36,846 nucleotides of DNA, from contig NW_019091373.1 in NCBI RefSeq assembly GCF_001949145.1, positions 2,553,993-2,590,838 of the forward strand, read 5' to 3'. The position numbers were made by a program, and so were the translations under genes. The notes below the pieces were generated by a model that was not told the origin of the DNA, did not search any database, and was given only the letters and a program-made list of their open reading frames with translations. Below, piece by piece: positions 32,401-36,846 of the stretch. The DNA is from Acanthaster planci. Taxonomy: Eukaryota; Echinodermata; Asteroidea; Valvatida; Acanthasteridae. Numbering within the stretch: position 1 is the stretch's first letter; each line of letters opens with the position of its first letter.

Positions 32401-33193
32401 CAACCGGATAAGGCCCTATTCAGTGTCAAAATTATTGCACAATAAAATCATTTTTCAAAACCCACACGCACACTGGCTGGTTTGGCACCTACAACAAAAT
32501 GGGTCCCCTGTTCACTGCGGTTTCCCTTGTTCTTCGACGGTACTGTGCGTGTGCTGCACGCGTGGAAAGTTCTTCAAACCGAAATGTAACAACAGTAGAG
32601 GATATAATGCACATTGTACAACCTGTTCTCTGTCCACTTTGAAACTGTCGGATGGAGAAAAAAAATCATGTCCCTGATGCTTCAGAATGCAAAATTAAAA
32701 GAAGAATAGTAAAATTACATTTTTTTTTTGCTCCAAAACTATGGTCACACTAACCATAACTTTAATATATTAATAAGACAAACGGTGACGGGTGAAGTGA
32801 TGTTTACCAACCTTCGGCACCATTAAATAGGTTTTGCAGAATATGCAGCTCCGGGCGATCACTCAAGGAAGGGTTGTTGAAGGCTTCTCGTATTGCTTTG
32901 TAGCCGTGCACTACCACCATCCTCTGGCCCAAGACATTCAGGCTGAAGATCGGCCCGTACTGTTTGGCCATCCGCATGAAGACTTCGTGGGGCTCATCCG
33001 CACCGGACGCAAAGGCGAGGGATGGTAGGTTCCCGATGAGGGGCCAACCCCAGGGCCCCGGGGGCAGAGTGTTGCTACCGAGGGGACGCCGACGGCGCAG
33101 GACCCATGACATCGAGAGGAAGACCACGACACCGATGAGGACTGTCCGTAAATCCCAGACATCAAGAATAGCTGACATCTCTACGTAGCCCAT
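26279..33193 (-). CDS. Cytochrome P450, CYP2 clan, three exons: join(26279..26457,27596..28555,32812..33193), complement
   Basis: This is a complete microsomal haem-thiolate monooxygenase gene of 506 residues, the usual length for the family. Seen in order: a hydrophobic N-terminal anchor (about 15-32) followed by an arginine run; the proline hinge PPGPWGWPLIGN (44-55); the C-helix WREQRK (137-142); the I-helix oxygen-activation motif AGTETT (314-319); the K-helix ExxR (Glu371, Arg374); PERF (426-429); and the haem loop FSTGRRICLG (445-454) with Cys452 as the expected iron ligand. These imply an ER-bound enzyme on the cytosolic face, reduced by NADPH-P450 reductase. Substrate is unknown; CYP2-clan members oxidise xenobiotics, fatty acids or steroids. 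Exon lengths 382+960+179 give 507 codons including the stop, and both junctions are phase 1. The C-helix region resembles the CYP2U/2R type, but the subfamily cannot be settled by eye. No frameshift or internal stop was seen, so I call it functional. Confidence 0.93.
26458..27595 (-). other. P450 intron 2 (1,138 bp)
   Basis: GT-AG phase 1 intron from GTGAGT at 27595 to TTTTGCAG at 26458. It interrupts the codon of the last glycine of FSTG, five bases into the haem-loop sequence from the RR side. The intron position at this glycine is the one known from vertebrate CYP2 genes. It contains a strong hairpin element at 26671-26829. The rest shows only short reading frames and nothing I recognise. 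Confidence 0.9.
26671..26829. repeat. Near-perfect hairpin element in P450 intron 2
   Basis: The outer ends CAGTGCTCATCGGTTTGC (26671-26688) and 26812-26829 are complementary at 17 of 18 positions. The inner arms 26717-26743 and 26764-26790 are complementary at 26 of 27. The loop is about 20 bases. The outer flanks are an A run and a T run. A MITE of the CAGTG-ended kind is likely. The transcribed intron would fold into a stem of about 70 bp. Confidence 0.85.
27596..28555 (-). CDS. P450 exon 2 (C-helix through meander)
   Basis: One uninterrupted 960-base exon that completes Gly128 and runs to the first base of Gly448. It carries WREQRK, the I-helix AGTETT, the ExxR pair and PERF. The acceptor is ACACAG|GA and the donor CGG|GTGAGT, a near-consensus site. 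In typical vertebrate CYP2 genes this stretch is divided over seven exons; CYP2U1- and CYP2R1-like genes have fewer and larger ones. Here there is no intron at all. The open frame continues 137 bases past the donor into intron 2 before a stop, but those residues do not look like P450. The exon is more GC-rich than the surrounding DNA. Confidence 0.95.
28661..28829 (+). repeat. Family A repeat, copy 3 (in P450 intron 1)
   Basis: A nearly full-length copy: GAACAGAAGCACCCCGTCAT, GAGCCATGTTGGTCGGGACT, TTGTTGGTAACGATGCGACT, TTTCATAGTCGTT, CCAGCGATGCG and TTTTGGTCCAGCTCG. It lies antisense to the P450 and ends about 105 bases from the exon 2 acceptor. Confidence 0.85.
29461..29486. repeat. Perfect 10-bp stem, 6-base loop
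   Basis: CACTTCTTCG and CGAAGAAGTG flank AAACCA within P450 intron 1. It may be chance; no small RNA family is recognised. Confidence 0.4.
32812..33193 (-). CDS. P450 exon 1 (anchor, hinge, A-B helix region)
   Basis: Encodes residues 1-127 plus the first base of Gly128. The start is taken at the ATG at 33193-33191, which has G at -3 and G at +4. A second in-frame ATG at 33178 (giving MSAILD) has G at -3 and would make a 501-residue protein; both place the anchor correctly. The reading frame extends upstream of 33193 but has no further ATG. The donor is AAG|GTTGGT. A better-looking GTAAAC lies 4 bases further on but would break the frame with exon 2. With the chosen donor the join reads Glu-Gly-Val, as in related CYP2 proteins. 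The hydrophobic anchor and the PPGP hinge are both in this exon. Confidence 0.9.
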
Positions 33194-33198
33194 CACAT
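33193..33198 (-). promoter_or_regulatory. Start-stop upstream ORF abutting the P450 start
   Basis: The minus strand reads ATGTGATGG. An ATG at 33198 is followed at once by TGA, and the A of that TGA is the A of the main ATG at 33193. A scanning ribosome would meet a minimal one-codon upstream ORF whose stop overlaps the true start by one base. Such start-stop elements are known to reduce translation of the main frame. Whether the mRNA includes this position depends on the unmapped transcription start. Confidence 0.45.
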
Positions 33199-34759
33199 CA
33201 GTAAGGCACCGCGCGCAAATCTCACCGTGCTTCGCGTTGACAAGCCGGCACAATAATGAGCTAGTTTATCCGGGGGTACAGTCCAATGGTCGCGTATCGG
33301 ACAATCTCATACTTCAGCGTAGATAGCGTGGATGGAGCTGAAGTGCAGCTGTGTCGGGACCATTCGCTTGCACCTCACGCTGGAACAGCTCCCGCGCCAT
33401 CACAGCGCCTAAATTGTGTTTTCTTCTAGGTTTTCTTTTTCATTGAGAGGCATATTTGCATGATCAGTGGCGTCGCCGATTCGATTTGGGTAAATATATA
33501 CACACAGTGTTTTGACAATTTTTGGCCTGCGGGGGACTGGACCGGGGAGATGTGTGGCGGAGATCATCATTATCATCCGATCACGTGTGGCCCTGAATTA
33601 TTCACGGCTTTTTCTCGTTTCATTCAGGCCTACATGCTCCACATGTTTGCTTAATTTTTCTTCTCCCATCAAGGGGAAAAACACAAAACAAATATCACTG
33701 GCTGGCAGATCTTTTACATGCTGTATACCGTGTAAATTTGAGTTCGACGCGGTCTGCGGGAGAGGGAAAACAAGCTGAATGACCGCTATTGACACAAAAG
33801 CGGCAGTGCCAAGTCGTCGGGCACATCAGCTGTTTGCGTGTTGCTCGAGCGCAAACTCCCTCAAAATGGTCCTTTACAATAAGGCATGAGAAATTTTGTG
33901 TGTCAGATGAAAAAAATAAAGCTATACCAAAAAAATCAACTCGATAAAGGGGCAGGTGGTGGTGCCTAAAGAAACCAAATAGTCTTTCAGTCGGTTAGTT
34001 AACTTGCCTATACTAGTTTCCTGCCTGATATTTATAAGTCATCTGTCTTCACGCAGATAAATATGCCTTGCCATTGGACGTGAGCGAGTTATCCTAAATT
34101 TTATGCGGTTTCTAGCGAGCATTGTAGCTCTGGTTTCAGCAGGTCAGAACTGTTGGTGTGTTTTCTCGGAGACGCCCCGCGCAAGTATGTCGAGTGGTAC
34201 AACAGTCCAAATGACAATAAATCAAAACGTCTTTGTTAGTGTCTTTCATTGCAGTGTTGACCTCACTGGTTCGTTTTTTATTATGATCCCAGCTTTTTGT
34301 ACACCTTCCGCGGATGGAAGGTATTTACAAGAACAGGGACAAGATGGTTCTCTCTCTTGACAGCTTCGCCCACCATGCCGCGAGGTTAGTGGTGTGTATT
34401 TGTGTAAATCAGCCTCACAGTGTTCGGAATGCGAGGCCATTTGTGGTCTCAGGGGTATTTCCCCACGAAACCTCAGCTCCGTGGTGCATCTTTGTATCAA
34501 ATATTAATGTTGATCGCTTTCTGCAAGCGGTCAAGTTTCGTTCGGATTATAATTATACAGGATATTTATAAAGCGCACGGGATGGAGCACACGGCGCTAC
34601 CTCATTATTACCCCTGCTCAGAGGGCCATAAACATTCCAATTAGACCATCTTGGTTCCCTGAGGAGTACAGTGCTCGCTACTGCCATTTTCAGGTGTAAA
34701 GGGCTCATCAAACTCAACTACCATCTCTGCCCTCACAGGTACACATTTACCCACGGCCA
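33199..34759. other. P450 upstream region
   Basis: Expected to hold the P450 promoter and leader. Only the TATA-like string at 33490-33500 was noted. A CAGTGGCGTCGCC string at about 33465 resembles a hAT terminus, but has no partner. Confidence 0.4.
33490..33500 (-). promoter_or_regulatory. Possible TATA element upstream of the P450
   Basis: On the minus strand this reads TATATATTTA, about 300 bases before the P450 start codon. The distance would allow a 5' leader of about 270 bases. It is an AT-rich string in AT-rich DNA, and no initiator or other element was recognised with it. Confidence 0.2.
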
Positions 34760-34932
34760 GAGCAGAAGCACCCCTTCATCGGTTGAAAGAAGCCATGTTA
34801 GTCGGAAGTGTTTATTGTAGTCGGTAGCTGTGCGACTGCAACGCTTGTGTTTCATAGTCGTTCGTGAACCAGCGATGCGTAGTAACTACCAAAAGTTTGC
34901 TAGGAAAATTGCACCCCCTTTTGGTCCAGCTC
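34760..34932 (+). repeat. Family A repeat, copy 4
   Basis: The most complete copy: GAGCAGAAGCACCCC, TCATCGGTTGAAAGAAGCC, GGTAGCTGTGCGACTGCA, TTTCATAGTCGTTCGTGAAC, CCAGCGATGCGTAGTAACT, and CCCCTTTTGGTCCAGCTC. It aligns with copy 3 over its whole length. Confidence 0.85.
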
Positions 34933-34986
34933 ATGCTCAGAGCTCATAGACGGAGAGAGGTACAGAGAGAGACATCTATCCGCCCT

Positions 34987-35097
34987 GAGCAGACACTCAC
35001 TCGTCGGTTAAAAAGAGCGGCATTGGTCGGGACTGTTCAATTTGTTGGTTGCGATGCGACCCGACGCACGCATTTTCTAGTTGTTCTAGGAAAATAT
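34987..35097 (+). repeat. Family A repeat, copy 5, internally deleted
   Basis: Starts 54 bases after copy 4 in the same orientation: GAGCAGACACTCACTCGTC, CATTGGTCGGGACTGTTCAA, TTTGTTGGTTGCGATGCGAC, then jumps to TTGTTCTAGGAAAAT. The GTGAACCAGCGATGCG part is missing and the right end is not found. Confidence 0.75.
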
Positions 35098-36011
35098 GAT
35101 CCATTTAAAGCAAATTTGTGAGTGTGCTTGAAGTCACCATCATGATGAATTGCAGGGTATTGATATAAATACCTTGTTCGTGATCACGTACTGCATGTAC
35201 ATGGACATGTAGCTGTCTTGAACACTTTACGTTTTTGCTATAGCGGACCACCGATAGTTGAGGTTTCATCAAGTTTTCTTCGTGTTCTACACCAATGATT
35301 TGAAACGGAAGTTTGGGCAAGTTTTCAGTACACGCTCAGAAAAAGTTGGACAGAAACGACAAACCTCAGTACCAATTTAGCACGACTTCATGTTGCGGCA
35401 TTCTTTGTAGCATGGTAGAAATTACCATAATATTTTGGCAACTATATATTTCAATCATATTTTATCCTTTGCATGACTGTTACGCTCTTAATTCAATTAC
35501 GCAACGATTAAATACAACGTAGGCCTAAATTACCGACCTCGAGGTAAATATCAACAAAACTTGTGCGATGTATATACTTTACCAAATTTACCCAAGATTT
35601 ACCCACGGTTGCAACATTTCCACATTTTAACGAATAGACATTTGGTTCAATAAGTGAACAGTCTCTATTGAGCATATCATGAATAAATGCCAGCAAAAGA
35701 TTTTATGCTCAATTTTTTGGCCCAAATTGTCCCCATCAAACTTTTTTTTGGATTAAAGCACCCGTGTTTGAAATAATCATCTCTTTTTTATACAATAGCG
35801 CGGTTCTGAAAGAACCATTGTACTCAGCATTTCGAAGAGCTGCCTTAACCCGTGACAGGTTGACGTCGCACATTCGGAGAACCACAAAAAAAATTAACAC
35901 AATGAGGCTTCCTAAATTTTGTGCTACCTCAAACTTGCCACTGCTACTTCCTGCACCACGCAAACCTCTACATATGCCTATTCTTCCTATAGGTGGCCGA
36001 AGAAGGACGAA
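35098..36011. other. Non-coding AT-rich stretch
   Basis: Holds a TAGGCCTA octamer near 35521 and only short frames. Nothing else is seen in it. Confidence 0.55.
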
Positions 36012-36365
36012 ATCATTTTCTCTCAGGTTTTTTTTCTTCGGAAAATCCAATTACTTAAAATCGTTTTTGCTATTAGTTTCCAACCTAAGCCGGGTGTTTA
36101 GTGCTCTGTAAAAAGACTTTTAAAAATTTAACAAATGCACAGGTTGGTTCCAAGAACATTTTGTAATCTATACTACTTATGATGGAAGGGGGCCATACTA
36201 AGAAACGGCAGTCTCGTGCGCACAGGGAAAATCACGATTATAAAGTCTTTTTACATGCAGAACACTTAAAATCCGGCTCAGGTTAGAAACTAACAGCAAA
36301 AACGATTTAATGGGATTTTCTAAAGAAAAAACTGAACAAAGCCAGAAATCCTGAGAGAAAATGAT
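36012..36365. repeat. Large inverted repeat / fold-back element
   Basis: The left arm 36012-36123 and right arm 36239-36365 are inverted copies separated by about 115 bases. In the best block (36058-36093 against 36273-36308) 33 of 36 positions are complementary. TCATTTTCTCTCAGG at the left edge is mirrored at the right edge. Both arms seem to encode the same KSFLLLVSNLSR string on opposite strands, which is only a by-product of the inversion. No target duplication found. Confidence 0.8.
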
Positions 36366-36846
36366 TATCAAAGTCACACCCCTGTACATTTTCAATGGCC
36401 CGCTCACACTTCTTGCCGCCAAGGCCATTTGTGCGCATGCGTGCATATTTATGAATTTATTAGCGAAAAGGTCCATAAATGCCATGGAAATTTACGACAA
36501 TCCGAATGAGGGTTTGCGGCAAATCCAGGTAACGTTCTGTTGTAGGGTCATTCATGGTCAGTAACACGAACATCTGGAATACCAAATCTGTGAACGCCAT
36601 CAGATCCATGACACGTACTGCACGGACTTTTTGGAGGAACTCGCTCCCACGTAGGCATTCTGCGAATTATCCCGAAGGGTGCAGACCACTAATTCAAGTG
36701 AGAATTTCTGGCCAGCTCACTAGCATTAAAAGTGCCCCCCACTGTATCTTTTGAAAAAGGAGATTGTTTGGCCCCCAAAATGGTGAGATTGTGTAAATCG
36801 TTGCCAGGATCAACTCCCTGGGTCTTTGAGCTTTCACATGAGAGCA

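Larger units (their letters stand above)
28556..32811 (-). other. P450 intron 1 (about 4.26 kb)
   Basis: GT-AG phase 1 intron, inferred from the reading frames on either side. The acceptor is a pyrimidine-poor TTTTCACACACAG followed by GAGTAGC. It contains a dispersed family A repeat (28661-28829) lying antisense to the gene, close to the acceptor, and a perfect 10-bp stem with a 6-base loop at 29461-29486. The region 30000-32700 is AT-rich with only short chance reading frames. I see no nested gene. Confidence 0.85.

Noticed and set aside
32804-32811. Alternative exon 1 donor GTAAAC
   Set aside because: A better match to the donor consensus but gives phase 2, which cannot be joined in frame to the ACACAG|GA acceptor; the GTTGGT donor restores the expected Glu-Gly-Val.
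33460-33480. Third hAT-type terminus (CAGTGGCGTCGCC)
   Set aside because: No complementary right end or 8-bp duplication found within several hundred bases.
1-36846. CRISPR arrays, bacterial operons, rRNA genes, reverse transcriptase or transposase genes
   Set aside because: Looked for on both strands; no regularly spaced repeats, no rRNA-like blocks, and no catalytic motifs of mobile-element proteins were found.

Overview
The window looks like nuclear DNA of a marine deuterostome invertebrate. The support is indirect: spliced genes with long introns, a moderately AT-rich composition, many short non-autonomous transposon remnants, a tRNA-derived SINE, a compact single-exon class A GPCR, a CYP2-clan P450, and several copies of the octamer TAGGCCTA and of ACATGTACAT-type runs. 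An echinoderm, hemichordate or lancelet would all fit; the sequence alone does not decide between them. No bacterial, viral or CRISPR structure was seen.

Two genes are well supported, both on the minus strand. (1) A complete intronless rhodopsin-type GPCR of 320 residues (18105-19067). It has the ERY motif and the ligand-side cysteine pair, but altered CWxP (TFIP) and NPxxY (NVVVY) switches. (2) A complete three-exon microsomal cytochrome P450 of the CYP2 clan (33193 down to 26279). I rebuilt it from exon 1 (32812-33193), exon 2 (27596-28555) and exon 3 (26279-26457). Both introns are GT-AG and phase 1, the product is 506 residues, and every hallmark P450 motif is intact. One intron splits the codon of the glycine inside the haem-binding loop.

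The rest is repeat-rich non-coding DNA. From left to right: two copies of a TIR element (family B, 2318-4056); a dispersed repeat (family A) split by a 545-bp insertion that has an 8-bp target duplication and inverted ends (6923-7659); a fold-back element (9396-9537); a tRNA-derived SINE (10349 to about 10665); a hAT-type MITE with an 8-bp target duplication (12865-13070); a 64-69 bp tandem duplication (13781-13913); a further inverted-repeat element (16834-17005); the GPCR; a second family A copy (20501-20637); a short 20-bp tandem array (25117-25177); a second hAT-type MITE (25481-25673); the P450 gene, with a strong hairpin element in intron 2 and a family A copy in intron 1; a pair of family A copies (34760-35097); and a large inverted repeat at the right edge (36012-36365). 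All five family A copies lie in the same orientation.

The two genes show no sign of acting in one pathway, and no new multi-gene system is evident. The least explained structures are family A, the nested insertion inside one of its copies, and the fold-back elements, one of which would be transcribed in the P450 pre-mRNA.
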